A stretch of 64,000 nt of DNA from Lacisediminimonas profundi (GCF_008831265.1 NZ_VTTH01000006.1:186001-250000); one strand, 5' to 3'; counted from the first letter of the stretch, positions 1 through 9,196 are shown. Notes: generated by a model not told the origin, from the letters alone. Made by a program: numbers and translations.

Positions 1-750
1 TTCAAGGAAGAATTCGCAGTCCTGACAATCGATCGACCGGAAGCGCTGAACGCGCTGAGCTTTTCGCTGATCCGCGACATCGGGGCGCGCCTCGATGAAG
101 TTGCCCGCTCGGATGCGCGGGCGCTGCTGGTCACGGGCGCCGGTGCGAAGGCATTCTGCGCCGGGGCGGACATCACTGAACTGATGAACCAGCCTGCCGA
201 AACGCACAAACGCGGCATTGAGCTCGGCCAGGGCGTGTTCTCGTCACTGCAGTCGCTGCCGATACCATCGGTTGCGATCATCAACGGCTTCGCGTTCGGC
301 GGCGGTCTCGAGCTTGCGTTGTCGTGCACCTTCCGACTTGCCTCGGCAAATGCCAAGGTGGGCCTGCCGGAGATCAAGCTGGGACTGATTCCCGGCTATG
401 GCGGCACCCAGCGCTTGTCGCGCCTGATCGGCGAAGCCCGCGCAATGGAAATGATCCTGACCGGTCGCACGGTGCGCGCCGACGAAGCGCTGCAAATGGG
501 CTTGGTCAATCGCCTGGTGGAAGGCGATCCGGTCGAAGCGGGAATGAGCTTCGCGCGCGAATTCACCTGCCACAGCCTGGCATCGCTGCGCCATGCCCGC
601 GGTGCCGTCCATCGCTCCTTGCAGACCTCGCTTGCCGAAGGCCTCAAGATCGAAGCGGACCTCTCGACCCTGGCGTACCAGACGGCGGACGCCGCCGAAG
701 GCATGACGGCCTTCCTGGAAAAACGCAAACCCAGCTTTCAGGACCGGTAA
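1..750 (+). CDS. Enoyl-CoA hydratase/isomerase (5' end outside window)
   Basis: Crotonase-fold enzyme that would hydrate a trans-2-enoyl-CoA in a beta-oxidation-type pathway. The frame is open from base 1, so the start codon lies upstream; 249 residues are visible of a usual ~260. The oxyanion-hole segments GADIT and FGGGLELAL are present, and both catalytic glutamates are in place, one in GGGLELAL and one in the PEIKLGLIPG segment. This is therefore a genuine hydratase, unlike the three variant crotonases further on. It is followed 4 bases later by an SDR gene on the same strand, suggesting an operon. Substrate unknown. Confidence 0.9.
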   Translation, partial: FKEEFAVLTIDRPEALNALSFSLIRDIGARLDEVARSDARALLVTGAGAKAFCAGADITELMNQPAETHKRGIELGQGVFSSLQSLPIPSVAIINGFAFGGGLELALSCTFRLASANAKVGLPEIKLGLIPGYGGTQRLSRLIGEARAMEMILTGRTVRADEALQMGLVNRLVEGDPVEAGMSFAREFTCHSLASLRHARGAVHRSLQTSLAEGLKIEADLSTLAYQTADAAEGMTAFLEKRKPSFQDR

Positions 751-754
751 CAAC

Positions 755-1498
755 ATGACGACAAAAGGCACCATCATCGTAACCGGCGCAAGCCGCGGCA
801 TCGGCGCGTCGATCGCCATCCATCTGGCCCGGCAGGGTTACACCATTGCCTGCCTGACGCGCCGCGCAGAACTGCCACCAGCAAGCAGTGCGGACAGCGA
901 GGCTCTCGCCCGCTGCGTCGCCATTGCCTGCGATGTGACCAAACCCGAGAGCATGCGCGCCGCGTTTGCGCAGGCCGCTGCGCTGGGCAAGCCGGTCGTC
1001 GGGGTGGTCAACAATGCCGGCGTGCACCTGGAAGGGCCGAGCGACCGCTTCTCGCTGGAGGACTACGAAACCGTCTTCGCGACTAACGCAACCTCGGTAT
1101 TCCTCGGCTGCCAGAACGCCTATCCGCACCTGCTCGCGGCGGGGGGCGGCCTGATCGTCAACATCGGATCATTCTTCGACAAGATGGGCGTCAAGCGCAA
1201 CCTGGCGTACTGCGCGTCGAAAGCCGCCGTGGGCGCCATTACGCGCTGCCTGGGCGTGGAATGGGCCAGCAAAGGCATTCGCGTGATGGATATTGCGCCG
1301 GGATACATCTCGACCGACCTGAACAAGGAGAGCATGGAAGGTCCGTTGAAGGAATTTCTGGAAAAGCGTATCCCCGGGCGCAAACCCGGGACGGCGGAAG
1401 ACGTCGCCAAGCTGGTAGTTGCACTGTTCACGATCGATTCCCCATTCCTGACCGGCGAAACGATTTACATCGACGGCGCGCATGCAATCGCGCACTGA
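755..1498 (+). CDS. SDR-family 3-oxoacyl reductase / hydroxyacyl-CoA dehydrogenase
   Basis: Short-chain dehydrogenase of 247 residues, the normal length for the family. It shows the N-terminal cofactor motif TGASRGIG, the NNAG motif, and the catalytic YCASK (Tyr-x-x-x-Lys) followed by the usual RVMDIAPGYI segment. By context it probably oxidises a 3-hydroxyacyl-CoA or a ring hydroxyl, although annotation as a FabG-like 3-oxoacyl-ACP reductase would also fit. It lies between the hydratase and an acyl-CoA dehydrogenase with short spacers, so it is likely part of the same transcript. Confidence 0.88.
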   Translation: MTTKGTIIVTGASRGIGASIAIHLARQGYTIACLTRRAELPPASSADSEALARCVAIACDVTKPESMRAAFAQAAALGKPVVGVVNNAGVHLEGPSDRFSLEDYETVFATNATSVFLGCQNAYPHLLAAGGGLIVNIGSFFDKMGVKRNLAYCASKAAVGAITRCLGVEWASKGIRVMDIAPGYISTDLNKESMEGPLKEFLEKRIPGRKPGTAEDVAKLVVALFTIDSPFLTGETIYIDGAHAIAH

Positions 1499-1534
1499 AC
1501 CAAGGTCCCGACTCCTGATTGAAGAGGCAAGCAT

Positions 1535-2701
1535 TTGAACATTTTTGAACGGCTGGATGCGGCCATTGAATTATCCGACGACGAGAAGCTCCTGGTCGAA
1601 AGCGTGCGCGTGCTCGCGCGCGGCGAAATCGCGAAGCGGGCTGAACACCACGACAAAACTGGCGAGTTCCCCTGGGAGAATGTAAAGGCGATCAACAACC
1701 TGGGCTTGAACGCGATGTTCATTCCCGAGGAATACGGCGGCGCCGCCTTGTCCTATACCGTCTACCTGGAATGCGTGCGCGAAATCACCAAGGCCTGCGC
1801 CTCGACGGGAATCATCTGGGCCACCAATTTCCACGCGATCAAGCCGGTGATCGACTTTGGCACGCATGAACAGAAGAGCCGCTTCCTGCCGCGCGTGGCC
1901 GAAGGCGGGCTGGTGTCGCTCGCGATCACGGAGCCGAACGCCGGATCCGATGCGACCGGCATGCGCACCCGCTTCACGCCCGATGGCGACGATATCGTCA
2001 TCAATGGCGGCAAGACCTTCATTACCAACGGCGATGTCGCGGACCTTTATCTGCTGTTCGGAAAATGGAGCGAGATCGACGACCCCAAGAACGCCATCAC
2101 GGCGCTGGTGCTGGAAAAGGGAACGCCCGGCCTGTCGGTGGTGCGCAAGGAAGACAAGATGGGCCATCGCGCATCGAGCACGGCCACCATTTCGTTCGAC
2201 AACTGCCGCGTGCCGCGCGCGAACCTGCTGTGCAATCCGGGCGACGGCTTGCGTCTCCTGTTTGCATCCCTGAACAAGTCGCGTCCGAGCGTTGCAGCGC
2301 ATGCGCTGGGCATCGCCCGCGCGGCGTTCGAGGATGGGATCGCCTACATCAACGAACGCAAGCAGTCCGGCCGCAAGATCGTCGAATTCCAGGGCATCCA
2401 GTTCATGCTGGCCGACATGGCGACTGACCTGGCGATGTGCGAGGGCTGGTTGTGGCGCATGGCAAAAGTGATCGACGGCGGCGGCACCGATTTCGGCATC
2501 GAAGCCTCGATGCTGAAGATGCGCGCCTCGGATATCGCCATGCGCATCACCACCGATGTGGTGCAGCTGTTCGGCGGCTATGGCTATTGCAGTGATTTTC
2601 GTGTCGAGCGGCTCATGCGCGACGCCAAGATCACACAGATCTGGGAAGGTACCAACCAGGTCCACCGCCAGCTGATTGGCCGCAGTTTCTTGACTAAATG
2701 A
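1535..2701 (+). CDS. Acyl-CoA dehydrogenase
   Basis: FAD-dependent acyl-CoA dehydrogenase of 388 residues, catalysing alpha,beta-dehydrogenation of an acyl-CoA with electrons passed to ETF. The FAD/substrate loop ITEPNAGSD and the C-terminal WEGTNQVHRQ segment are present; the Glu of WEGT is at the classical position of the catalytic base. It is 7 bases upstream of a hydroxyacyl-CoA dehydrogenase, consistent with consecutive beta-oxidation steps encoded in one operon. Chain-length or ring specificity cannot be read from sequence. Confidence 0.92.
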   Translation: MNIFERLDAAIELSDDEKLLVESVRVLARGEIAKRAEHHDKTGEFPWENVKAINNLGLNAMFIPEEYGGAALSYTVYLECVREITKACASTGIIWATNFHAIKPVIDFGTHEQKSRFLPRVAEGGLVSLAITEPNAGSDATGMRTRFTPDGDDIVINGGKTFITNGDVADLYLLFGKWSEIDDPKNAITALVLEKGTPGLSVVRKEDKMGHRASSTATISFDNCRVPRANLLCNPGDGLRLLFASLNKSRPSVAAHALGIARAAFEDGIAYINERKQSGRKIVEFQGIQFMLADMATDLAMCEGWLWRMAKVIDGGGTDFGIEASMLKMRASDIAMRITTDVVQLFGGYGYCSDFRVERLMRDAKITQIWEGTNQVHRQLIGRSFLTK

Positions 2702-2708
2702 GGACGCA

Positions 2709-3584
2709 ATGAGTGATATCAAAACCATCGGCGTAGCCGGCAGCGGCACCATGGGCGCCGGCATCGCGATCGTCGCAGCACGCGCCGGCTTTCGCACCGT
2801 CGTATACGACACACGGCAGGATGCGCTGGACCGCTCGCGCAAGCAGACAGCGGATTTCTTCGCAAAATCGGTGCAGCGCGGAAAGCTGACCGAGGAGCAG
2901 GTCGCCACTATCATGGCCAATCTGGTCGGTACCACGAACCTGTCGGACCTCGCTGCCTGCGACCTGGTGATCGATGCCGTATTCGAAGACCTGCGCGTCA
3001 AGCACGACCTGTTCGGCAAGCTCAATGAAGTGTGCCCCGCACATACCATTTTCGCGTCCAACACCTCGACCCTGTCGATTACGGAAATTGCGGGTGGTTC
3101 CGGCCGCGATGACCGCTTTGTCGGCATGCACTTCTGCCTGCCGGCTCAGTTGATGAAGCTGGTCGAGATGTCGCCGGGCTTGAATACGTCTGAAGAAACC
3201 TTCAGCAAGGCATGGGCTGCATGCGAAGCCATGGGCCAGCGTCCGGTCAAGACCAAGGACAATCCCGGTTTCATCCTGAATTATTTCCTGGTGCCCTACA
3301 ACAACGATGCGATCCGGCTGGTCGAAGCCGGCGTAGCCGAACCCGCCGACATCGATCGTGCGATCAAGGAAGGATTGGGCTACCCGATGGGGCCGCTCGA
3401 ATTGCTGGACCTGATCGGACTCGATACTCAACTCTTGCTGTGCGAAGCGCTGTATGGCGTGACTCACGAGCCGCGCGCGGCATGTCCGCCGCTGGTCAAG
3501 CGCATGATCGCTGCCGGCCATCTCGGACGGAAGTCGGGACGCGGCTTTTACACATATCAAGGCAATGCCATGTTCGGAGGCTGA
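2709..3584 (+). CDS. 3-hydroxyacyl-CoA dehydrogenase (3-hydroxybutyryl-CoA type)
   Basis: NAD-dependent 3-hydroxyacyl-CoA dehydrogenase of 291 residues. It has an N-terminal Rossmann domain with GSGTMGAGIA, the NTSTLSI segment, the catalytic His in GMHFCLPAQLMKLVE, and one C-terminal 3HCDH domain ending in GRKSGRGFYTY. Size and domain order match stand-alone 3-hydroxybutyryl-CoA dehydrogenases (Hbd/PaaH type). The next gene, 3 bases downstream, encodes an extra C-terminal-type domain, which may associate with this subunit. Confidence 0.9.
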   Translation: MSDIKTIGVAGSGTMGAGIAIVAARAGFRTVVYDTRQDALDRSRKQTADFFAKSVQRGKLTEEQVATIMANLVGTTNLSDLAACDLVIDAVFEDLRVKHDLFGKLNEVCPAHTIFASNTSTLSITEIAGGSGRDDRFVGMHFCLPAQLMKLVEMSPGLNTSEETFSKAWAACEAMGQRPVKTKDNPGFILNYFLVPYNNDAIRLVEAGVAEPADIDRAIKEGLGYPMGPLELLDLIGLDTQLLLCEALYGVTHEPRAACPPLVKRMIAAGHLGRKSGRGFYTYQGNAMFGG

Positions 3585-3587
3585 TCA

Positions 3588-4244
3588 ATGAAATATTCAA
3601 TTATCGATACCGGCAACGGCCGTTCCTTTCCGGCGCCGCATGCTCTGCTGGACGGGAAGTCGGCAGAGGGAGCGCTTGTCATCCTGTTGGGCGCCAAGGC
3701 AGGCGAGGCGCTTTCGACTGTTGCAAATGCGGACAAGAAAGCAGCAATCCTGATTGAACTGGGCAACGAATGCCTGGGCGTGCACACCGGGGAAAGCCGC
3801 GGCAATGAAGGATCCAATGTGCTCGGCTTCAACCGATTCCGGCTGGGGAATGGCGATCCTTCCAATCTGATCGAACTGGTACGCCAGCCCAACACGGCCG
3901 AGCCCGCGATTGCGGCCGCCAAAGAAGTGCTTGAAGCGGCCGGGCTGAAGGTCGCTGTGTGCTTTGATTTCCAGGGACGAATCATCGACCGTCTTGTACG
4001 CCCTTACTACAATGCCGCGCTGCGTCGCCTGGACGAAGGCCTGGCGAGCGCGGACGACATGGACCTGACGCTTCGCCTGGGCCTCGGCTATCCGGAAGGG
4101 CCGATTTCCCTGTTGGAGCGGACCGGGCTTGAACATCATTTCGACGTCACCAGCGCGCTGTTCGACGCCTATGGCGAGTCGCCCTATGCGCCCGCACGCC
4201 GGGCCCGCGTGGCCAAGGCCCGCGCGCCGGACAGAAAGGCTTGA
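3588..4244 (+). CDS. Stand-alone 3-hydroxyacyl-CoA dehydrogenase C-terminal-domain protein
   Basis: Small protein of 218 residues. Its second half (about residues 100-205) resembles the helical C-terminal domain of 3-hydroxyacyl-CoA dehydrogenases, with VRPYYNAALRRLDEG and LGLGYPEGPISLLERTG. There is no Rossmann GxGxxG motif, so it cannot bind NAD alone. The N-terminal half looks like a degenerate or unrelated alpha/beta segment. Position directly behind a complete dehydrogenase suggests a helper or dimerisation partner, or a split of a longer HAD such as the 509-residue one at 6479. Function is inferred from context only. Confidence 0.75.
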   Translation: MKYSIIDTGNGRSFPAPHALLDGKSAEGALVILLGAKAGEALSTVANADKKAAILIELGNECLGVHTGESRGNEGSNVLGFNRFRLGNGDPSNLIELVRQPNTAEPAIAAAKEVLEAAGLKVAVCFDFQGRIIDRLVRPYYNAALRRLDEGLASADDMDLTLRLGLGYPEGPISLLERTGLEHHFDVTSALFDAYGESPYAPARRARVAKARAPDRKA

Positions 4245-4245
4245 C

Positions 4246-5364
4246 ATGATGCGCCCTCTGGAAGGAGTGCGCGTCCTCGACTTCAGCACGCTTCTGCCGG
4301 GGCCGATGGCGACACTGGTACTGGCTGAGGCCGGCGCCGAAGTCATCAAGATCGAGCGTCCCGGCCGTGGCGACGAGATGCGCAGCTATGAGCCGAAATT
4401 TGGCGAAGATAGCGTGAACTTTGCCTTGCTCAACCGGGGCAAGCGCAGTATCGCGATCGACCTGAAGGAAAAAGGGATCATCGACAAGCTGCGTGGCCTG
4501 ATAGCGAGCGCTGACATTGTCGTCGAGCAGTTCCGGCCAGGGGTCATGGATCGGCTGGGCCTGGGCTACGAAGCACTGTCCGCGATCAACGACAAGATCA
4601 TCTACTGCGCAATCACGGGATATGGCCAGTCGGGCCCCCTGGCGCAGGTTGCCGCGCACGACCTGAATTATCTTGCCGTATCCGGAATGCTCGGGCTCTC
4701 GGCGGGATCGGATGGCACTCCGGGGCTTCCACCTGCCCTGATCGCCGATATCGCAGGCGGAACCTACCCGGCCATTGTCAACATCCTGCTGGCATTGCGT
4801 CAGCGCGATCGAACCGGCAAGGGCTGCAAGCTCGATATCGCGATGGCGGACAACCTGTTCACTTTTCTCTACTGGGCGATCGGCAACGGCCAGTTGGGGC
4901 AGTGGCCGGTGCCGGGTGGAGAACTGGTGACCGGCGGCACGCCACGTTATCAGGTCTATCGCACCAGCGATGGCAAGTTCATCGCCGCGGCGCCGCTGGA
5001 AGATAAATTCTGGGCCAATTTCATCGAGGCGATCGGCGCTCCCGAGGAGCTGCTCGACGATGCCACGGATCCAGGGATGGTCAAGTCGGAAATCCAGCAG
5101 ATCATCAGCGCACAAACGGCCGAGCATTGGGCCAAGTGCTTCGAAGGCAAGGATCTGTGCTGCGCCGTCGTCGCTTCAATGAAGGAGGCGATGGAGCATC
5201 CACACTTCCGGAGCCGCGGCCTGTTTTCGAAGCAACTCGCCAGCGGAGACCGCAGCATTGCCGCATTGCCCATTCCCGTCGCAAGTGAATTCCGCGACCA
5301 GAAAGCCGTCGACGGCTACCCGGGCCTGGGCGAGGCGAACCACGAATTCGGCCTCGATCACTAA
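4246..5364 (+). CDS. CaiB/BaiF-family CoA transferase
   Basis: Class III CoA transferase of 372 residues, moving CoA between a donor thioester and a free acid. It opens with the family signature LEGVRVLDFSTLLPGP, followed by GAEVIKIERP and the SADIVVEQFRPGVMDRLGLG segment. The frame stays open upstream, but the ATG at 4246, one base after the stop of the previous gene, gives the expected family N terminus. Probably activates the pathway substrate or recycles CoA. The first of four CoA transferases in 28 kb. Confidence 0.9.
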   Translation: MMRPLEGVRVLDFSTLLPGPMATLVLAEAGAEVIKIERPGRGDEMRSYEPKFGEDSVNFALLNRGKRSIAIDLKEKGIIDKLRGLIASADIVVEQFRPGVMDRLGLGYEALSAINDKIIYCAITGYGQSGPLAQVAAHDLNYLAVSGMLGLSAGSDGTPGLPPALIADIAGGTYPAIVNILLALRQRDRTGKGCKLDIAMADNLFTFLYWAIGNGQLGQWPVPGGELVTGGTPRYQVYRTSDGKFIAAAPLEDKFWANFIEAIGAPEELLDDATDPGMVKSEIQQIISAQTAEHWAKCFEGKDLCCAVVASMKEAMEHPHFRSRGLFSKQLASGDRSIAALPIPVASEFRDQKAVDGYPGLGEANHEFGLDH

Positions 5365-5387
5365 CAAAGAAAACGGATAGAACACGC

Positions 5388-6389
5388 ATGCGTGCAATCG
5401 TAGTCAGGGAACACGGCGAACCTGAAACACTGAAACTTGAAGAAGTCGGCACGCCTGCCTTTGGCGATGATGAAGTGCTGATCGAGGTCCACGCCGCCGG
5501 CGTGAACTATCCGGATTTGCTCGTCATCAGCGGCCAGTACCAGATACTCCCGCCGCGGCCTTTCAGCCCCGGGAAAGATGCGGCCGGCGTGGTGCTTGCC
5601 ACCGGCCGCAACGTCAGGACCTGCAAGCCGGGCGACCGTGTCATGGCGCAGGTCGAATACGGCGCGTACGCCGAGCAACTGGTGACCAGCGGGGAGAACT
5701 GTTTCGTCATTCCGCACAGCATGTCCTTTAACGATGCTGCTGCAATGGGCCTTGTGTACCAGACCGCGCATTTCGCGCTGGTCGAGCGCGGCATGTACCG
5801 ACCGGGAGAAGTGGTTCTGGTCAACGGCGCCGGCGGCGGCGTCGGCCTGGCCGCAGTGCAGATCGCAAAGGGCCTTGGCGCGACGGTGCTGGCAGGCGTG
5901 CGGCGCGAAGAACACGCAAGGCTGGCCACGGAAAGCGGGGCCGACCATATCATCAAGCTCGACGCCGACAATCTGCGCGACTCGTTGCGCGAGCAAGTGC
6001 AGGCGGTCACCGACGGTCACGGCGCCGACGTAGTCCTCGACCCGCTAGGCGACGATGTATTCGATGCCAGCATGCGTGCGCTGGCCTGGCGCGGCCGCAT
6101 GGTGGTGATCGGATTTGCGGCGGGCCGAATCCCTGCCATCAAGGCGAATTACTTACTCGTAAAAAACATCCTCGTGTCCGGCTTGCAGTGGAGCGATTAT
6201 CGCGAGCGCGATCCGGCATGGGTGCGGCGCGTGCAGACCGAGCTGTTTGACCTGTACACCGCAGGGAAGATCAAACCCAATGTGATGCGCAGCTTCGCGC
6301 TGGAAGACTGCGCGCAAGCACTGGCACTGGTCAAGGCCGGCAAGGTCCAGGGCAAAGTGGTCCTGACCACTGCAAACGCGAAGGCGTGA
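5388..6389 (+). CDS. NADPH:quinone oxidoreductase family (zinc-free MDR)
   Basis: Medium-chain reductase of 333 residues with the GroES-like N-terminal domain (HAAGVNYPDLLVISGQY) and the nucleotide motif GAGGGVGLAAVQIAKGLGA. It lacks the Cys/His zinc ligands of alcohol dehydrogenases, as in quinone reductases (QorA type) and some enoyl-CoA reductases. Within an acyl-CoA cluster, reduction of an enoyl-CoA or enone is as plausible as quinone reduction. It follows the CoA transferase by 23 bases. Confidence 0.85.
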   Translation: MRAIVVREHGEPETLKLEEVGTPAFGDDEVLIEVHAAGVNYPDLLVISGQYQILPPRPFSPGKDAAGVVLATGRNVRTCKPGDRVMAQVEYGAYAEQLVTSGENCFVIPHSMSFNDAAAMGLVYQTAHFALVERGMYRPGEVVLVNGAGGGVGLAAVQIAKGLGATVLAGVRREEHARLATESGADHIIKLDADNLRDSLREQVQAVTDGHGADVVLDPLGDDVFDASMRALAWRGRMVVIGFAAGRIPAIKANYLLVKNILVSGLQWSDYRERDPAWVRRVQTELFDLYTAGKIKPNVMRSFALEDCAQALALVKAGKVQGKVVLTTANAKA

Positions 6390-6478
6390 TAGCACTTATT
6401 GCACCGGTGCTCCCGACCTTGCGAGTACGCCGCGTGGACACGCCCCTTCATGATTAGCTATTCCAAGGAAACATTTCA

Positions 6479-8008
6479 ATGACAACTCGATTAGATCCCT
6501 CATGCGTTGTGGCTGTCGTCGGCAGCGGGGCGATGGGCGCTGGCATTGCGCAAGTGGCGGCAGCGGCCGGCCATCCAGTCAAGCTTTATGACACCCGGCC
6601 GGAAGCCGTCGACAAGGCCATTGGCAGCATCCGGAAGACATTCCAGATGCTGGCCGAAAAAGGCCGCATGAGCGCACAGGCGGCAATGGAAGCCAGCGCA
6701 CGGATTGTGCCGGCGACAAGCCTTGCGGAGACGGCAGGCGCCGCCCTGATCGTCGAAGCAATCATCGAGAACCTGGACATCAAACGCCAGTTGTTCGCTG
6801 ACCTGGAAAACGTCGTCGGGGAGGATTGCATCCTGGCGACGAATACCTCGTCCATTTCCATCACGGCGCTGGGCGCGAAGCTGCGCAATCCGGGCCGCCT
6901 GGTCGGAATGCACTTCTTCAATCCCGTGCCCCTGATGGCGCTGGTCGAGGTGATCAGCGGATTGGCGACCGACCAGCGGGTAGCAGACATCGTGCATGCG
7001 ACGGCAGCGGCATGGGGCAAGAGTCCGGTCTACGCAAAGTCAACGCCGGGTTTCATCGTCAATCGTGTTGCGCGTCCGTATTACGCGGAAGGCCTGCGCA
7101 TCCTGGTCGAGCAGGCCGGCGAACCGGCAACGATCGACGCCATCATGCGGGAATCCGGCGGCTTCCGGATGGGGCCGTTCGAACTGATGGACATGATTGG
7201 CCATGACGTCAATTTCGCCGTCACGAACTCGGTGTTCGATGCCTATTTCAATGATCCACGCTTTACCCCGTCCGTCGCCCAGCAAGAATTGGTTGCAGCT
7301 GGATTCCTGGGCCGCAAGTCCGGCCGTGGCTTCTACCAGTACGCGAACGACGCGGCACCGCCGCAACCGCGAACGGAAGCAACACAAAGCGCACCAGCCA
7401 GCGCGACCGTGAGCAGCGCGGGCGCTGTCGCTGACGCCATCGCCGCACGCATGACGGCATCCGGGGGCGCCTTCACGCGCGGCGCGCCGGCCAGGGAGGA
7501 CGCCATACTGGAATGCGAGGGCGCGCTGCTCTACCTTACGGATGGGCGAAGCGCGACACAACGCGCCGGCGAGACCCGCATTGCCAATACGGTGTTGCTG
7601 GATCTAGCGCTGGATTACAGGACGGCCAAGCGAGTGGCCCTGTGCCCTGCCGACCAATGCGATCCACAGGCATATCGAGCCATCGTTGGCTTGATGCAGG
7701 CTGCAGGCTACGCCGTCTCGCGTCTTGGCGACGTGCCCGGCATGGCCGTCATGCGAACCGTGACGATGCTGGCCAATGAGGCGGCCGACGCGGTCAACCA
7801 GGGCATCTGCACCGCGCCAGGCGCCGACACGGCGATGCAGAAGGGCGTGAACTATCCGCTCGGGCCGCTCGCCTGGGCCGATTCGATCGGATTGCCTTTC
7901 GTGAGGACCGTCCTCAATAACCTGGCGTCCACCTACGGGGAGGATCGTTACCGGGTTTCGCCGCTGATCCAGCGCAAGGTGTGGAACGGCTCAAGGTTTC
8001 ACGATTAG
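6479..8008 (+). CDS. 3-hydroxyacyl-CoA dehydrogenase, PaaH/PaaC-like long form
   Basis: NAD-dependent dehydrogenase of 509 residues: Rossmann domain with GSGAMGAGIAQV (about residues 14-25), catalytic His in GMHFFNPVPLMALVEV, a first 3HCDH domain ending GRKSGRGFYQY (about residue 290), an Ala/Thr-rich linker, and a second 3HCDH-like domain to the C terminus (NQGICTAPGADTAM, GVNYPLGPLAWAD). This layout matches the 3-hydroxyadipyl-CoA dehydrogenases of phenylacetate degradation, but no other paa genes are present, so the substrate is left open. An 89-base gap separates it from the quinone reductase. Confidence 0.9.
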   Translation: MTTRLDPSCVVAVVGSGAMGAGIAQVAAAAGHPVKLYDTRPEAVDKAIGSIRKTFQMLAEKGRMSAQAAMEASARIVPATSLAETAGAALIVEAIIENLDIKRQLFADLENVVGEDCILATNTSSISITALGAKLRNPGRLVGMHFFNPVPLMALVEVISGLATDQRVADIVHATAAAWGKSPVYAKSTPGFIVNRVARPYYAEGLRILVEQAGEPATIDAIMRESGGFRMGPFELMDMIGHDVNFAVTNSVFDAYFNDPRFTPSVAQQELVAAGFLGRKSGRGFYQYANDAAPPQPRTEATQSAPASATVSSAGAVADAIAARMTASGGAFTRGAPAREDAILECEGALLYLTDGRSATQRAGETRIANTVLLDLALDYRTAKRVALCPADQCDPQAYRAIVGLMQAAGYAVSRLGDVPGMAVMRTVTMLANEAADAVNQGICTAPGADTAMQKGVNYPLGPLAWADSIGLPFVRTVLNNLASTYGEDRYRVSPLIQRKVWNGSRFHD

Positions 8009-8184
8009 AACGCCCCTTCCGAGTCAGCAAGATCACAGTCGGCGACATCGGGGATTGTTTCGTACGAGGGGGAAAATTGCCGAATTGCCGAGGATTGCGA
8101 CAATGGCATTCCCAGCTTGTTAAATCCCGCATGTAGCGGATCAAGCACGCAGGAAACCATCGCTCTGTCAGAGCGTGCTACCCA

Positions 8185-8871
8185 CTACGAGGCAGTATGC
8201 AGGCACATCAATTCATACCTGGTAAGCGACCCGATCAGCAGCCCGTCACGTTGACTGTCGCATTGAAGCACCTCGCTGTGCAAGGCTAGTGACAGGCGCA
8301 CCGGGTCATAGCTCTCGATCAGCAGTACCCAGTCGACATAATGGTCGGGCAATGCGCGCCGCACTAACTCGGAATTGGATGAAGATGTTATCTCGGCGTC
8401 GGATTCGCAAAGCGACATAGAAACCATGCAGCCCGACTCCTTCAGGTGCTCGGCGAAACGGCCTCGGATGAAGCTGCGCGCGACATCTTCCTTGCCTTCT
8501 ATCGCCTTGCACTGGACGACGATCATGCTGCCGCCTATCGCGATGCCGCTGCGCCACACTTCACGGCACGCGGCGCGCACCACGTTCTGGAAACTCGACA
8601 GAATGGCCCTACTCCTCGGCGTCGGGTTTTCGAGTACCTGGCGATATGAAGGTGAAATCAGGTCAATTATGGATTGGCACCTGTAGATCACCATGTAGGC
8701 CGGCTGGCCACCGACGGCACGGTAGCGGCGCACCGACCGAAAACCAGGCAGCGCCAAGCGCTCGGCAAAGTGCTCATCTGGATACCAGCGGTTGAATTCC
8801 TGATCCATCTCCTCCGGTATATCGTGCATGAGCAGCAGCAGTCCGGGGTATATCTCGGGGAGTGTCTTCAT
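8185..8871 (-). CDS. Uncharacterised protein, probable dimeric alpha/beta-barrel
   Basis: 228 residues with no recognised catalytic motif. The N-terminal half (residues ~8-105) resembles small ferredoxin-like alpha/beta-barrel proteins such as EthD-type proteins: a beta strand (GLLLLMHDIP), a WYPDEHFAERLALPGF segment typical of the fold, then YRAVGG and YMVIYRC. The second half may be a divergent repeat. It is convergent with the HAD gene and divergent from the MFS gene, with a shared upstream region containing a candidate sigma-54 promoter. Possible role in ring or aldehyde chemistry, not demonstrable here. Confidence 0.6.
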   Translation of the reverse strand: MKTLPEIYPGLLLLMHDIPEEMDQEFNRWYPDEHFAERLALPGFRSVRRYRAVGGQPAYMVIYRCQSIIDLISPSYRQVLENPTPRSRAILSSFQNVVRAACREVWRSGIAIGGSMIVVQCKAIEGKEDVARSFIRGRFAEHLKESGCMVSMSLCESDAEITSSSNSELVRRALPDHYVDWVLLIESYDPVRLSLALHSEVLQCDSQRDGLLIGSLTRYELMCLHTAS

Positions 8872-8934
8872 CTGTCGGCCTTTCTTTCCTGATGTCGTGG
8901 TTAGCGAAGAACGGTTGCTTTCCTGCGATCTAAG

Positions 8935-8950
8935 GCAAATTCTATTCCAT
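8935..8950 (-). promoter_or_regulatory. Candidate sigma-54 (-24/-12) promoter, weaker match
   Basis: On the minus strand the sequence TGGAATAGAATTTGCC has GG-N10-GC spacing and a good TTTGC -12 half, but a poor -24 half (TGGAA instead of TGGCAC). It points to the uncharacterised gene starting at 8871. It is included because the divergent gene has a strong match of the same class. Confidence 0.4.
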
Positions 8951-9009
8951 TACCCAACTGGCCCGCGAACTCCTGAGCCCGGAGCGTGGACTGCAATTTC
9001 ATAATTCAA

Positions 9010-9028
9010 GTGTATCCAAAAAATACAC
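9010..9028. promoter_or_regulatory. Candidate activator-binding palindrome in the 8871/9197 divergent region
   Basis: GTGTATCCAAAAAATACAC is an inverted repeat with outer TGT-N11-ACA. It lies about 100 bases upstream of the strong sigma-54 promoter at 9112 and about 60 bases from the weaker divergent one. The other sigma-54 promoters in this window have 19-base elements with the same outer spacing, so it is a candidate upstream activating sequence. The 325-base gap 8872-9196 otherwise shows no gene. Confidence 0.5.
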
Positions 9029-9111
9029 CTCCCTGTCTGCCGAACTGACAGCATTGCATTGCTTGTGGGCGCAAGGAAAGCAATCGCACACATAAGGGCC
9101 GGCGCAGTGTA

Positions 9112-9127
9112 TGGCATGGACGTTGCA
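9112..9127 (+). promoter_or_regulatory. Sigma-54 promoter upstream of the MFS gene
   Basis: TGGCATGGACGTTGCA matches the -24/-12 consensus, with GG at 9113-9114 and GC at 9125-9126 separated by exactly 10 bases. It lies inside an open extension of the MFS frame that would need a TTG start at 9059, which argues that translation begins at the ATG at 9197 instead. Confidence 0.75.
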
Positions 9128-9196
9128 CAAGTCTTTCTCACGCCGGGCATTCCGCCCGGCGTCCTACCAGTGACACGGAGTACGTGCTTTGCCGCC

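Noticed and set aside
6479-8008. Part of a phenylacetate (paa) pathway
   Set aside because: The long HAD resembles PaaH, but there is no paaABCDE epoxidase, paaZ or paaK, so the substrate assignment was not made.
9059-9196. A TTG start for the MFS gene 46 codons upstream
   Set aside because: A strong sigma-54 promoter lies between TTG 9059 and ATG 9197, and the extra residues do not resemble an MFS N terminus.
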